Assembly: GCA_964373815.1 (NCBI GenBank) | Contig: CAYJWI010000004.1 | Coordinates: 1-61,233, forward strand | Reading direction: 5' to 3' | DNA: 61,233 nt | Origin: UBA10205 sp964373815 | Lineage (GTDB): Archaea; Iainarchaeota; Iainarchaeia; Iainarchaeales; Iainarchaeaceae | Part shown: positions 13,988 through 21,981 of the stretch, one piece after another | Layout: every line of letters starts with the position of its first letter | How positions within the stretch are numbered: position 1 is the first letter of the stretch | Notes under the pieces: generated by a model | Database searches by the model: none | What the model saw: only the letters and a program-made list of their open reading frames with translations | What the model was told of the DNA's origin: nothing | Program-made: the position numbers and the translations under genes

Positions 13988-14553
13988 AACAGCTTGTAGG
14001 CGTGCTTGCATTGCAGGGCGATTTCCGCGAGCACGTGCAGCTGCTAAAAGAGCACAAAGTGCAGGCCGTTGAGGTCAGGAATGCAAAAGAGCTCTCTGCC
14101 TGCTCCTGCCTCATAATCCCGGGCGGCGAGAGCACCACTATCGGCCTGCTGCTGAAATCCACTGGGCTTGGCAGGGAAATAAAGCGGCGCGTGAAAAAAG
14201 GCATGCCGCTCTACGGCACCTGCGCCGGCGCAATCATTGCCGCGAAAAAAGTTTTGGGGGAAAGGAGGTTTGCGCCGCTTGGGCTCATTGACATTGAAGT
14301 GAAGAGGAACGATTACGGAAGGCAGGTCGATTCATTCGAATCGGAAGTAGAGTTCGCTGGCGGAGTAAAACTGAACGGCGTTTTCATAAGGTCTCCAAAG
14401 ATTAGAAGGGTTGGGAAAGGGGTTGAGGTGCTAGCAAGGCTTGGAAAAGAGCCTGTGCTTGTGAAGCAGGGCAACGTGATTGCCGGCGCTTTTCACCCCG
14501 AAACTGAAAAGGATTTTTTCGTGCACAAGATGCTCCTTGAACTGGCTAACTGA
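13984..14553 (+). CDS. pdxT: Pyridoxal 5-phosphate synthase, glutaminase subunit PdxT
   Basis: Class I glutaminase delivering ammonia to PdxS. The 189-aa protein has VGVLALQGDFREHV, the oxyanion IIPGGESTTI, the nucleophile in YGTCAGAI, and the His-Glu pair in FHPET near the end. Length and motifs are standard. The start overlaps the preceding orphan gene (ATGA), so its translation depends on that gene. Confidence 0.96.
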   Translation: MKQLVGVLALQGDFREHVQLLKEHKVQAVEVRNAKELSACSCLIIPGGESTTIGLLLKSTGLGREIKRRVKKGMPLYGTCAGAIIAAKKVLGERRFAPLGLIDIEVKRNDYGRQVDSFESEVEFAGGVKLNGVFIRSPKIRRVGKGVEVLARLGKEPVLVKQGNVIAGAFHPETEKDFFVHKMLLELAN

Positions 14554-14562
14554 ATGCTTCGC

Positions 14563-14572
14563 CTTTTAATTC
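14563..14572 (+). promoter_or_regulatory. TATA box for the winged-helix regulator
   Basis: CTTTTAATTC is centred about 29 nt before ATG 14597. Confidence 0.5.
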
Positions 14573-14596
14573 ATTTTCCAAGCCCATTGTATACAG

Positions 14597-14896
14597 ATGC
14601 TTCCGCTCAAGGCCTTCGAGAAGAATGCTTGGTATTTGATAGGCGCTACGAGGGGAGGCCCGATGCGCGCCATAATAATGCGTGAGCTGATGGAAAGGCC
14701 ACTCAACCCGAACCAACTTGCAAAGCTGCTCGGGGTTGACTACAAGACAATAACCCACCACCTTGAAGCCCTTCTGAGGAACAATTGGGTCACAAGGAAT
14801 TCCAAAAAATATGCAGAGTTGTACTTCCCCGCTTTCACCGTTGAGGAAACAAGGGTTTTCATGGAAATAGTGCGCGAAATTGGGGAAAAGCTTTAA
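14597..14896 (+). CDS. ArsR-like winged-helix transcriptional regulator, 99 aa
   Basis: The sequence GPMRAIIMRELMERPLNPNQLAKLLGVDYKTITHHLEALLRNNWVTR is a clear winged helix-turn-helix: recognition helix at about residues 48-61 and wing after it. There are no metal-binding cysteines. It heads a cluster of redox membrane genes and is followed 25 nt later by a small membrane protein, an arrangement common in archaea. It may regulate that cluster or act with the membrane protein as a sensor pair; this is inference. The start follows from the TATA box at 14563. Confidence 0.85.
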   Translation: MLPLKAFEKNAWYLIGATRGGPMRAIIMRELMERPLNPNQLAKLLGVDYKTITHHLEALLRNNWVTRNSKKYAELYFPAFTVEETRVFMEIVREIGEKL

Positions 14897-14900
14897 AAGA
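14891..14900 (+). promoter_or_regulatory. TATA box for the 91-aa membrane protein
   Basis: CTTTAAAAGA overlaps the stop of the regulator gene and is centred 26 nt before ATG 14922. Confidence 0.55.
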
Positions 14901-14921
14901 TTCCAAAACAAGGTTATTACT

Positions 14922-15197
14922 ATGGAAGCAGCAGTACTGTTCGAGGCCCTGAATGCAGTCCTCCTTGTCACTTTGCTCTACGTTTACGTCTCGAATTACA
15001 GGCAGGCCAAGGCGCCTTTCCTTTTGGGCCTTGTTGTTTTCGCAGCTTTCCTCCTGGTGCAGAATAGCCTTGCGCTTTACTTCCATCTGACATCTATGGA
15101 GTATTACTCGAAAGAGGCAATGTCGCAGTCGCTCCCGATAACTGCGGCCCAGACAATCGCCCTTTTGGTGCTCAATTACTTCACATGGAAAGGGTAG
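14922..15197 (+). CDS. Small three-helix membrane protein, 91 aa
   Basis: Three hydrophobic segments are visible: ALNAVLLVTLLYVYV, FLLGLVVFAAFLLVQNSLAL and ITAAQTIALLVLNYF. A short charged loop (SNYRQAK) separates the first two and a polar loop with several Ser and Glu the last two. No family name is certain. It is paired with the upstream winged-helix regulator, and the likely leaderless ATG is 26 nt from a TATA box. A sensory role with the regulator is possible but not shown. Confidence 0.75.
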   Translation: MEAAVLFEALNAVLLVTLLYVYVSNYRQAKAPFLLGLVVFAAFLLVQNSLALYFHLTSMEYYSKEAMSQSLPITAAQTIALLVLNYFTWKG

Positions 15198-15254
15198 AAG
15201 GCCTGCCAATAATGCACGCAACCACAGGCGTAATTGGAAGCAACTTGGAAAAAA

Positions 15255-15263
15255 GCTTATAAA
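15255..15263 (+). promoter_or_regulatory. TATA box for the lipoprotein thioredoxin
   Basis: GCTTATAAA would start transcription about 25 nt before the TTG at 15309. The implied leader carries the G-run ribosome site. Confidence 0.5.
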
Positions 15264-15308
15264 CCCAGGATCAGAAGTTCAATACGAGATTTTTTTGGGG
15301 GGGATGTC

Positions 15309-15923
15309 TTGAAAAAAATTGTTTTTGTAGGAGTTATCGTATTGCTTGCGCTGCTTGTTTCAGGGTGCGCACAAGTGACTACAGAGAAAGCAGGCAATGC
15401 TGCCCCGGAAAATAATGGGGCGGCAGCGGCGAAAGAAGGCGCGGCAATGGAAAAAGAAGATGGCGCAATGGCAAAGGAAGATGGCGTGATGGTAAAGACT
15501 GAAGGCGGGGATGGCGCAATGGCAAAGGAAGATGGCGCAGCAATGCAGAAAGAAGGCGCGGCAATGGAGGCCTCTTTTTACAGCCCGTTCGCAAAAGCGG
15601 AGTATGACAAGGCGAGGGCCGAAGGAAAGGTTGTTTTCCTCGAGTTTTACGCAAACTGGTGCCCGCTCTGCTCAAGGCAGAAGCCAGTTGATGAATCAGT
15701 TTTTGCCGACCCATCCGTACCTAAGGGTGTTGCGGGTTTCCAGGTGAATTACAAGGACAGCGAAACAGATGCTGATGAGCAGGAGCTCGCAAGGCAGTTC
15801 GGCATAACTTACCAGCACACGAGGGTCATACTTGCAAAGGGCGGTTCGCTGTTCCACAAGAAAACTGGGAATTCAGAGAAGGATGAAATCATCGGACTGC
15901 TGGAGCAGGCATCAGCTTCTTGA
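15309..15923 (+). CDS. Lipoprotein thioredoxin-like protein with a repeat linker, 204 aa
   Basis: The chosen TTG gives a type II signal peptide, MKKIVFVGVIVLLALLVSGC, with lipobox LVSGC, placing the protein on the outer face. A G7AT stretch precedes it as a ribosome site. Residues about 30-95 are a low-complexity linker of GA-M-KEDG repeats. The C-terminal domain is a thioredoxin fold with FLEFYANWCPLCSRQKPVDE, the active-site CPLC, and FGITYQHTRVILAKGG, where the cis-Pro position reads His-Thr rather than TP. Next to CcdA, which would pass electrons across the membrane, it is probably an extracytoplasmic reductase. TatA/TlpA-type substrate unknown. Confidence 0.85.
   Translation: MKKIVFVGVIVLLALLVSGCAQVTTEKAGNAAPENNGAAAAKEGAAMEKEDGAMAKEDGVMVKTEGGDGAMAKEDGAAMQKEGAAMEASFYSPFAKAEYDKARAEGKVVFLEFYANWCPLCSRQKPVDESVFADPSVPKGVAGFQVNYKDSETDADEQELARQFGITYQHTRVILAKGGSLFHKKTGNSEKDEIIGLLEQASAS
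15459..15537 (+). repeat. Direct repeat in the lipoprotein linker
   Basis: A 28-nt unit at 15459-15486 recurs exactly at 15510-15537, 51 nt downstream. It encodes DGAMAKEDG-type linker repeats, and shorter imperfect units flank it. In-frame recombination between copies would change linker length without a frameshift. Confidence 0.75.
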
Positions 15924-15940
15924 ACGCGGAGTGAAAACTG

Positions 15941-16705
15941 ATGGCTATGGGGCTTGAAATCGGCACAATAGTGCCGGCATTTTTTTTCGGCATCCTCTCT
16001 TTTTTCCTGAGCCTTTGCATTCTCCCATTGATACCTGCTTTTCTAACTTTCATTGCAGGTACCAGCGTTGAGGAAATGAAGAAGGATGCCATTAAGGCGA
16101 GATTCCAGATAATAACCAACACCGTCGCATTCGTGCTCGGGCTCGCGTTCTTTTTCTCCCTGCTCGGCGTTTTGTTCCAGAGCGTTTTTTCATCGATATC
16201 CTATGACTTGCAGATTTATCTGGGTTATTTTTTTGGCGCCGTCATAATTGTTTTCGGGCTCATGATGGCGGGCCTGCTTAAAATCCCGTTCCTCCAGAAG
16301 GAGCACAAGCTCAAAATTGGCATGAAGGATAGGTCCCTGCTCAAATCCTTCATTTTCGGGGCTGCATTTGCGGTTGGGTGGACTCCGTGCGCATCACCCT
16401 TCCTTGGCGTGGTGCTTGGTTTTGCGGCGACAAACCCCCTGCAGGCTTTTCCAATCCTGTTTTCGTATTCGCTCGGCCTAGGCTTTCCTTTCATCATTAC
16501 AGCTTTCTTCATTTCAAGGGCGAAGGGCTTTTTCCAGGGAATCGCCCCACACATGGAAAAGCTGAATTTTGTTTTCGGGATAGTTTTCATTTTGCTCGGG
16601 ATACTCATTTTCACAGGAAGCCTGAATGCTTTGATAAACTCTATAATCCCGCAAGACCTCGCGCTGCGGCTTATTGATATCCAGCAGGGTGTTTTTGGGA
16701 AGTAA
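15941..16705 (+). CDS. ccdA: CcdA/DsbD-type thiol-disulfide membrane transporter
   Basis: The 254-aa protein has six hydrophobic segments. The two conserved redox cysteines sit in LSLCILPLIPAFL (segment 1) and GWTPCASPFLGVVLG (segment 4), as in CcdA, where they carry electrons from cytoplasmic thioredoxin to the outside. The first motif has SLCILP rather than SPCVLP. It follows the lipoprotein by 17 nt and precedes the DipZ-like thioredoxin, an arrangement like the single-chain DipZ/DsbD protein split into separate genes. ATG 15941 and 15947 are both possible. Confidence 0.92.
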   Translation: MAMGLEIGTIVPAFFFGILSFFLSLCILPLIPAFLTFIAGTSVEEMKKDAIKARFQIITNTVAFVLGLAFFFSLLGVLFQSVFSSISYDLQIYLGYFFGAVIIVFGLMMAGLLKIPFLQKEHKLKIGMKDRSLLKSFIFGAAFAVGWTPCASPFLGVVLGFAATNPLQAFPILFSYSLGLGFPFIITAFFISRAKGFFQGIAPHMEKLNFVFGIVFILLGILIFTGSLNALINSIIPQDLALRLIDIQQGVFGK

Positions 16706-16757
16706 TGTTTGCGGCGGAAATGAATGGCGATGTAGGGGATTTGAGGGAAGCGGTGAA

Positions 16758-17912
16758 ATGGCTTTGCAGGAATTTTCAGCGGGCTTAAAGCTCGCGGTTG
16801 CGGTTGCGCTCATAGCGGCCGCTATATTTTTCATCGGGATAAAAACACCTTTGGGTCAACAAAAAATCCTTCCGCAGGTCCTTTCGGATGCAAATTTCCA
16901 GATAGCCGCTGTCGGCGGCCCAGCTTTCCAAAAAACCGGGGTTGACAAATCTTCTTTCCAGAAAGCTCCGGAACTTTCCGGCATTGCGGGGTACATAAAC
17001 ACCGACCCCTCGATAAGCATTGAAAAGCTGAAAGGAAAGGTCATCCTCATAGATTTTTGGACTTACACATGCATAAACTGCATCCGCACATTCCCGCACC
17101 TAAAAGAGCTGCATGAAAAATACGCAGGCAAGGGGCTTGTGATAATCGGCGTCCATACCCCGGAATTCGATTTTGAAAAAGATTACAAGAACGTGAAGGC
17201 AGCGGTCGAGAAGTACGGGATAAAGTACCCGGTAGTGCAGGACAACGATTACGCCACATGGAACGCTTACAGCAACCGCTACTGGCCGCACGAGTTCCTC
17301 ATAGATTCTGAAGGCTATATCCGCTATGACCACATCGGGGAAGGCGGATATGAGGAAACGGAGCAGCAGATAGTCGCCCTGCTCAAGGAAAAAGACGCCT
17401 CTGTTAAAAAGGAAGAACTCCCGCAAGATTCGAATGCAACGAACACAGATTTTTCCAAGATTGGGACCCCTGAACTATATTTGGGCTATGCCTTTGCCAG
17501 GGCACCTTTGGGAAATTCCGAAGGCTTGAAACCCGAGGAGACAGTTTCATACTCGCTTCCGAATGAAATTTCCCCGAACCTTGTCTATCTGGAAGGTGAC
17601 TGGGAGAACAAGCCGGACTTTGTGCGCCTCGTCTCTGACAAAGGGAAAGTCGCGCTCGTTTTCCAGGCGAAGAACGTGAACATTGTTGCAGGCAGCCCGC
17701 AAGGCTCGAAGCTAAAAATCTTGATTGACAACAAGCCCATAACAAAAACGGATGCGGGTGCTGATGCAGTTGATTCAAACGAAGGTTTTATTGCCGATGT
17801 CAATGCCGAGAGGCTTTACAACCTCGTTTCGCTTCCGGATTACGGGCAGAAAATACTAACCTTCGAGGTTGAAGGGAAGGGGCTCGAGCTCTACACTTTC
17901 ACTTTCGGTTAA
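16758..17912 (+). CDS. Membrane-anchored thioredoxin like the C-terminal half of DipZ
   Basis: The 384-aa protein has an N-terminal hydrophobic anchor (LAVAVALIAAAIFFIG), a TlpA-like thioredoxin domain with ILIDFWTYTCINCIRTFPHL (active-site CINC) and GVHTPEF, then NRYWPHEFLIDSEGYI with the cis-Pro region. From about residue 240 there is a beta-rich domain (YLEGDWENKPDFVRL, GSKLKILIDNKPI) seen at the end of mycobacterial DipZ. The extracellular face is expected. ATG 16758 is chosen: the frame is open further upstream into ccdA, but this Met precedes the anchor. It probably receives electrons from the adjacent CcdA. Confidence 0.88.
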   Translation: MALQEFSAGLKLAVAVALIAAAIFFIGIKTPLGQQKILPQVLSDANFQIAAVGGPAFQKTGVDKSSFQKAPELSGIAGYINTDPSISIEKLKGKVILIDFWTYTCINCIRTFPHLKELHEKYAGKGLVIIGVHTPEFDFEKDYKNVKAAVEKYGIKYPVVQDNDYATWNAYSNRYWPHEFLIDSEGYIRYDHIGEGGYEETEQQIVALLKEKDASVKKEELPQDSNATNTDFSKIGTPELYLGYAFARAPLGNSEGLKPEETVSYSLPNEISPNLVYLEGDWENKPDFVRLVSDKGKVALVFQAKNVNIVAGSPQGSKLKILIDNKPITKTDAGADAVDSNEGFIADVNAERLYNLVSLPDYGQKILTFEVEGKGLELYTFTFG

Positions 17913-17953
17913 AACTTTTTGCATTGAAGCAAGGCCTAATTCCTGAAGGCAAT

Positions 17954-19399
17954 CTAATACACGCCTTTCGAAATCCTCTTCAAGTTCAGCTCCGAGAGCG
18001 CAATTTCAGGGGTTACGACTACTTCCTCCTGCCCCCAAGCAAGGATTGCTTTTTGCTTCGAGCCGATTGCAACGATGTTCTTCATGAAATTATCGAAACT
18101 GTCAAGGACGCGCATCGTGTTGGGCGTCAGCGCGTAGACTATTTCCCCGTTCTTTATCACAAACGAGTCCCCGCGGATTGTCGAAGTGTAATCCGGGCTA
18201 GAGTAGCCGTTCACAGGGTATGTGTACCAGAGCCTTCCGACATAAATGCCGTTCTTCACTTCCTTGATTAGCTCCTCGCTTGAATGGCTTCCTTTGCCGA
18301 CCACGAAGTTGGTTCCATGGATGCTGACATCACCAGAGTAGCTCCTCTCGGTGCCGCTCCTAAATCCGTTGAGCGGCCTGAACCTTGCCCATTCCTTCTT
18401 CTTTTTCGTGTAATAATCGTTCGAGATGTAATTGTGCAGCACGCCGTCCTTTATTATCTGCGTAGGCTTGGTCGCCAACCCTTCGTCGGTGTAGGCTTTG
18501 GAGCCGATGAATTCCTTGAGTGTTCCGTTGTCGCTCACGTTGAAGCTTTCGGCGCCAACCTTCTGCCCAATCCTGTCAATGAAAGGCGTTGCGCGGTAAT
18601 CTACTGATGAGAGCGCGACATCGAACCTGCTGTAAAAGAGTTCCGCGACAACGCTCTCGCTTAGCACTACCCTGTACTTGCCGCTCTCAAGGCCCTGCGG
18701 CTTTTGCATCGCAAGCGCCTTCTCCGAGGACTCCTTTCCCGCGGACGCTGCATCGAGTTTTGAGAGCAAAGGCGAGGATTCGAATGAAGTGCCGGTAGCG
18801 TTGTCCTCTGCCTCAAGGCTCGTGGTGAGGCTTGCAAAAGAGGATGTGTTCTCCTCGCAGGCAAAAACCCCGTTCGAGTTCGTGACGCAGAAAGCGCAGG
18901 CAAGAAGGTCAAGCTCGCCCGTGATGTTTATCCCGTGCTTGTATGAGCCCTTCTTTAGCGATTCAAATGCGGAGTCGAGCATTTCATAGGCCTTGGCAAC
19001 ACCTTTCTTTTCATCGGTCTTCATTATGTTCCTGTCCGGGCTTTGCGCCGAGGCGCCCTTTCCCGCGGGCTGCGCAAGCGAGTGGAAATCGGTGTCGTGA
19101 ACCCTGTCCCTTGACGCCTTTTCAAATGCCTCGCGAAAGCCGTTCTTTGAAAGGTTTGAGTCGCACGAGCCCATCCCATATTTTCCATCCTTGAATAGGA
19201 TGCGAAGGCTAAGGCCGAAGCCCTCATCGCTCTTGGGCTCTTCGAGAGCGTTGCTCGGGATTTTCGAGTGGTAGGCAATCCTGTAAACATTGAGCCTGTT
19301 CGAGGAGACGTAGGCTTCGGCCTGCTTCACCTCGCCTTGCTTTTCTGCAAAAGCGAGCAAATCCTTTGCGGTTGCCTTGATGCTTTTGAGTTCGATCAT
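17954..19399 (-). CDS. tldE: TldE/PmbA family metalloprotease subunit
   Basis: TldD and TldE form a heterodimeric zinc protease that degrades short unfolded or modified peptides. The 481-aa protein lacks the HExxxH motif, as expected for TldE, and shows NSNGVFACEENT, the ESVVAELFY region, IGQKVGAESFNV, NYISNDYYTKKK and the late TYPVNGYSSPDYT. It is downstream of tldD on the same strand with a 72-nt gap and has GGTGG 7 nt before ATG 19399. It is convergent with the redox cluster. Confidence 0.9.
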   Translation of the reverse strand: MIELKSIKATAKDLLAFAEKQGEVKQAEAYVSSNRLNVYRIAYHSKIPSNALEEPKSDEGFGLSLRILFKDGKYGMGSCDSNLSKNGFREAFEKASRDRVHDTDFHSLAQPAGKGASAQSPDRNIMKTDEKKGVAKAYEMLDSAFESLKKGSYKHGINITGELDLLACAFCVTNSNGVFACEENTSSFASLTTSLEAEDNATGTSFESSPLLSKLDAASAGKESSEKALAMQKPQGLESGKYRVVLSESVVAELFYSRFDVALSSVDYRATPFIDRIGQKVGAESFNVSDNGTLKEFIGSKAYTDEGLATKPTQIIKDGVLHNYISNDYYTKKKKEWARFRPLNGFRSGTERSYSGDVSIHGTNFVVGKGSHSSEELIKEVKNGIYVGRLWYTYPVNGYSSPDYTSTIRGDSFVIKNGEIVYALTPNTMRVLDSFDNFMKNIVAIGSKQKAILAWGQEEVVVTPEIALSELNLKRISKGVY

Positions 19400-19471
19400 G
19401 GGTTTTCCACCGCCGTTTGTTTGTGTAAAATGCCTTTGCAGCTGCCTTTCACGCTTTTAGATTTGGCCATA

Positions 19472-21016
19472 CTACCTGGCCCCCGTGATGTTCGCCTTTC
19501 CCCTCAAATGGGGGCCGCCGTTGCCGAGCTTCATTGTCTGCATAGGGGTGCCTTTCCCGCAGTTCGGCACGTTGAAGCGCTTCACGTCATCTGCCGCCTC
19601 GAGCGTCATGAAGAAATCGTAGGAATTGTTCTCAATCCCCGCGCTCCTGTAGAGCTCGCCGATTTCCCCGTTCTCGATTTTAAAGCACTTCCAGCAGGTG
19701 ATGTTGAAGTTCTGCCTGCTCTCGCCGATTGATGGGGTCTTCTCGCCCACAATGTAATAGCCGTCGCGGGTTTCCCTTATGAGCTCCTCAGCTTTCCACT
19801 TCCCCGCCTCGAAGTAAGTGTTGCTCATCCTTATCAGCGGCATCGAGGATGCAGAGGAGGCACGCATGTGGCCATTGGGAATTTTTCCCAGTATCGCGGA
19901 AGTTTCGCGCGAGTTCATGAATTCCTTGAGCACGCCGTTTTCAATATTGAGGGTCCTTTTCCCTTTCACTCCCTCGTCATCAAACATATAATTACCATAG
20001 CCCTCTATTTCCGGGTCTGAGACTACATTCATCTCCTCCGAGCCAATCCTTTTCCCTATCCTGTTCTCATCGAGGTTGTTAAACCACCAAGCCCTGCCCG
20101 CCCATGCGGTTTCCCTCTTGAGCGCCCTGTCGGCCTCCAGCGGGTGGCCGCAAATCTCGTGGCTTAGAAGTGTGTTGAACCACGGGTCTGTTACAATGGT
20201 CGCGTTTTTGGTGAATTCCATTGCCCGCGCGTTCGAAAGCTCAATAGTCCCTTCCGCCAAGAATTTCGCGAACTCCTCTATGCTCTTGGCGTGCGAATTG
20301 TCGCCTTCGAGCGCCTCTAGGCCTTTCGCCTCTGCAATCCATTCGTGGTATGTCTCGTTCGCCTTCCCCTTAGCCGCGATGTAAACCGAAGGCTCGGTGA
20401 TTGCGCGCGTCTGCTCTATGAGAGAGCCTTCGCTGCTCGCGAAAACCTTTTTTTCGAGGCCTGAGACAATCGCGATGCTGTTTGCGGAAATCCCCTGCAT
20501 TGCCGAAATTTCCTTTGAGAGCTTTTCCGAGCGCGAAATGAATCCCTCAAGGCTCGCGTCGAGCGGGTTTTTTTTGAATTTCTTTTCCCAGGTTTTTTTC
20601 ACGGCAGGCACTTTCGAGAACCTTGTTGAGTAAATGCCTTTTCCTTCCTGCGGGAACCTCTTCATCTCTTTTTCTTTTGCCGATGAGTTGAACTTCGCCC
20701 TCCTATATGCAAGCCCTAGAAGTTCGGAAGCAATTTTTTTTATGTTATTAAAATCATCCTTTCCGAGGCTCTTTCCAGCAAAGCCGCCAGCGACCACCTT
20801 GCCGGTGAAAACCCTAACGCCTATGTCTGCGCCGTAATCCTTTGTAGCGCCTTTTACATTGCCGTTGAGCGCCGAGGCTGCGAGGAAATTCGACACCTCC
20901 AGCCGCGCATCAGCTAGGGCCACTTTTTTTTCAGCCGAGAATTTGCGAATGGCGAGGAGCAGCCCTTCTTTTGCCCTCGAGGCCTCATCTATCGGCAGTG
21001 CAAAGTCATCAGGCAT
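19472..21016 (-). CDS. tldD: TldD family zinc metalloprotease subunit
   Basis: Catalytic partner of TldE. The 514-aa protein has LSHEICGHPLEAD, the HExxxH zinc motif, near residue 285, then DDEGVKGKRTLNIENGVLKEFM, GHMRASSASSMPLIRMSNTY, and a C-terminal NCGKGTPMQTMKLGNGGPHLRG containing the third-ligand Cys region. ATG 21016 is preferred to the TTG at 21022. A weak TATA-like box is at 21048-21060. Order tldD-tldE on the minus strand indicates an operon. Confidence 0.92.
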   Translation of the reverse strand: MPDDFALPIDEASRAKEGLLLAIRKFSAEKKVALADARLEVSNFLAASALNGNVKGATKDYGADIGVRVFTGKVVAGGFAGKSLGKDDFNNIKKIASELLGLAYRRAKFNSSAKEKEMKRFPQEGKGIYSTRFSKVPAVKKTWEKKFKKNPLDASLEGFISRSEKLSKEISAMQGISANSIAIVSGLEKKVFASSEGSLIEQTRAITEPSVYIAAKGKANETYHEWIAEAKGLEALEGDNSHAKSIEEFAKFLAEGTIELSNARAMEFTKNATIVTDPWFNTLLSHEICGHPLEADRALKRETAWAGRAWWFNNLDENRIGKRIGSEEMNVVSDPEIEGYGNYMFDDEGVKGKRTLNIENGVLKEFMNSRETSAILGKIPNGHMRASSASSMPLIRMSNTYFEAGKWKAEELIRETRDGYYIVGEKTPSIGESRQNFNITCWKCFKIENGEIGELYRSAGIENNSYDFFMTLEAADDVKRFNVPNCGKGTPMQTMKLGNGGPHLRGKANITGAR

Positions 21017-21059
21017 CCTCAAAACCGATATAGGGGAAAGACGAAAAGCAAGTTAAATG

Positions 21060-21120
21060 TTCTTCTTTGCCGCGTATCCATTTCTTTTCGGGTGCTGGAA
21101 GCCCTGTAAGTGCAGATTCC
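21060..21120 (-). pseudogene. Degenerate copy of the 3-prime end of the 59-aa gene
   Basis: Minus-strand reading gives ESALTGLPAPEKKW, which resembles ESPLTGLPILKKK at the end of the neighbouring 59-aa gene. The nucleotides around 21098-21111 match 21171-21184 (GGAAGCCCTGTAAG). There is no start codon for this piece. I interpret it as a remnant of a tandem duplication. Confidence 0.5.
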
Positions 21121-21151
21121 GCTAATGCATGGCAATCTGGTGCCTGCTGGC

Positions 21152-21331
21152 TCATTTCTTTTTGAGTATCGGAAGCCCTGTAAGGGGGCTTTCCATTACG
21201 GTGTACCCCTCAGGCAAATCAGCGGGGCTCTTCGGCTCCTTGCTGAAGAAGTAAATGGCCTTGCCGTTTTTGCCTACCAAGGAATTCAGCACATACTTCT
21301 TTCCCTTGCTGTTCGTGTGCTCGTATGCCAT
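21152..21331 (-). CDS. Conserved-looking small protein, 59 aa
   Basis: Translation from ATG 21331 begins MAYEHTNSKGKKYVLNSLVG and ends SPLTGLPILKKK. It reads as two or three beta strands (KYVLNSLV, KAIYFFSKEP) with a lysine tail. I recall similar short proteins with the pattern YFFSK-P-G-LP-GY--ENP-TGLP-LKKK in other archaea, but give no database support. TTTATATTTC at 21352-21361 is centred 25 nt upstream, so the mRNA is probably leaderless. It sits inside a duplicated segment (second promoter copy upstream, 3-prime fragment downstream). Function unknown. Confidence 0.75.
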   Translation of the reverse strand: MAYEHTNSKGKKYVLNSLVGKNGKAIYFFSKEPKSPADLPEGYTVMESPLTGLPILKKK

Positions 21332-21341
21332 GAAGTAAGAA

Positions 21342-21435
21342 AGGTTAAAGGAAATATAAAAGTGACTGTTCCATTAGGGCAAGCACTGGGGTTGTTGAGT
21401 GCCTTAGGCAGGTTAACGGAAATATAAGTGTGACC
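21342..21435 (-). repeat. Duplicated promoter segment
   Basis: Copy 1 (21342-21367) and copy 2 (21410-21435) are imperfect direct repeats of about 26 nt, both centred on GGAAATATAA, which on the minus strand is a TATA box. Copy 1 drives the 59-aa gene. Copy 2 lies 68 nt upstream with no ORF of its own. Confidence 0.65.
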
Positions 21436-21445
21436 GCTTTTCCGC

Positions 21446-21859
21446 TCATTTCTTCTTTTCCTTAAAGCTTAGAGCCACCGAGTTGATGCAGTACCGCTTT
21501 CCCGTAGGGTTCGGCCCGTCGTCGAAGACATGGCCGAGGTGCGAATCGCATTTGCTGCAGCGCACCTCAATCCTCTTCATGCCAAGCGTGCTGTCTTCAA
21601 TGAGCTTGACCATCCCCATGTTTATCACATCATAAAAGCTCGGCCAGCCAGTGCCGGATTCGAATTTCATGCCTGCATCGAACAATGGCTGGCCGCAGGC
21701 GACGCATTCGTAAACCCCATTTCCCTTGCTGTGCACGTACTTTCCGGTGAAAGGCATCTCGGTGCCGCCGAGCCTGCACACATGGTACTGCTCCGGGGTG
21801 AGCTTTTCTCGGAACTGCTCATCACCCATTTTTCCATTTTCCTTCGCCAAAAAAACCAC
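21446..21859 (-). CDS. msrB: Peptide methionine-R-sulfoxide reductase
   Basis: Reduces methionine-R-sulfoxide in proteins. The 137-aa protein has EQYHVCRLGGTEMPFTGKY, zinc-binding pairs CVAC and CSKC, ESGTGWPSF, and SHLGHVFDDGPNPTGKRYCINS with the catalytic Cys in RYCINS. Possible starts are GTG 21859, centred 25 nt from TTATATTT (21880-21888), TTG 21850 with GGAG upstream, and ATG 21829. I use GTG because of the leaderless spacing. It is divergent from the DHH gene and stands alone. Confidence 0.92.
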   Translation of the reverse strand: MVFLAKENGKMGDEQFREKLTPEQYHVCRLGGTEMPFTGKYVHSKGNGVYECVACGQPLFDAGMKFESGTGWPSFYDVINMGMVKLIEDSTLGMKRIEVRCSKCDSHLGHVFDDGPNPTGKRYCINSVALSFKEKKK

Positions 21860-21879
21860 TCCTTCAATTGTTTTTTATT

Positions 21880-21888
21880 AAATATAAT
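21880..21888 (-). promoter_or_regulatory. TATA box for msrB
   Basis: TTATATTTA on the minus strand, 25 nt upstream of GTG 21859. Confidence 0.5.
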
Positions 21889-21981
21889 CATTTTCCCAGA
21901 TTTCCCGAATTTGTCCCACTTTACTTCCCCTTCGTACTTGCCCCTATTTTTAAATATCCCTTCCCCTATTTATGCTTCTTG

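Noticed and set aside
16705..16788. 27-codon ORF overlapping the ccdA stop and the DipZ-like start
   Set aside because: No ribosome site or conserved pattern; the overlap with ATG 16758 in another frame looks accidental.
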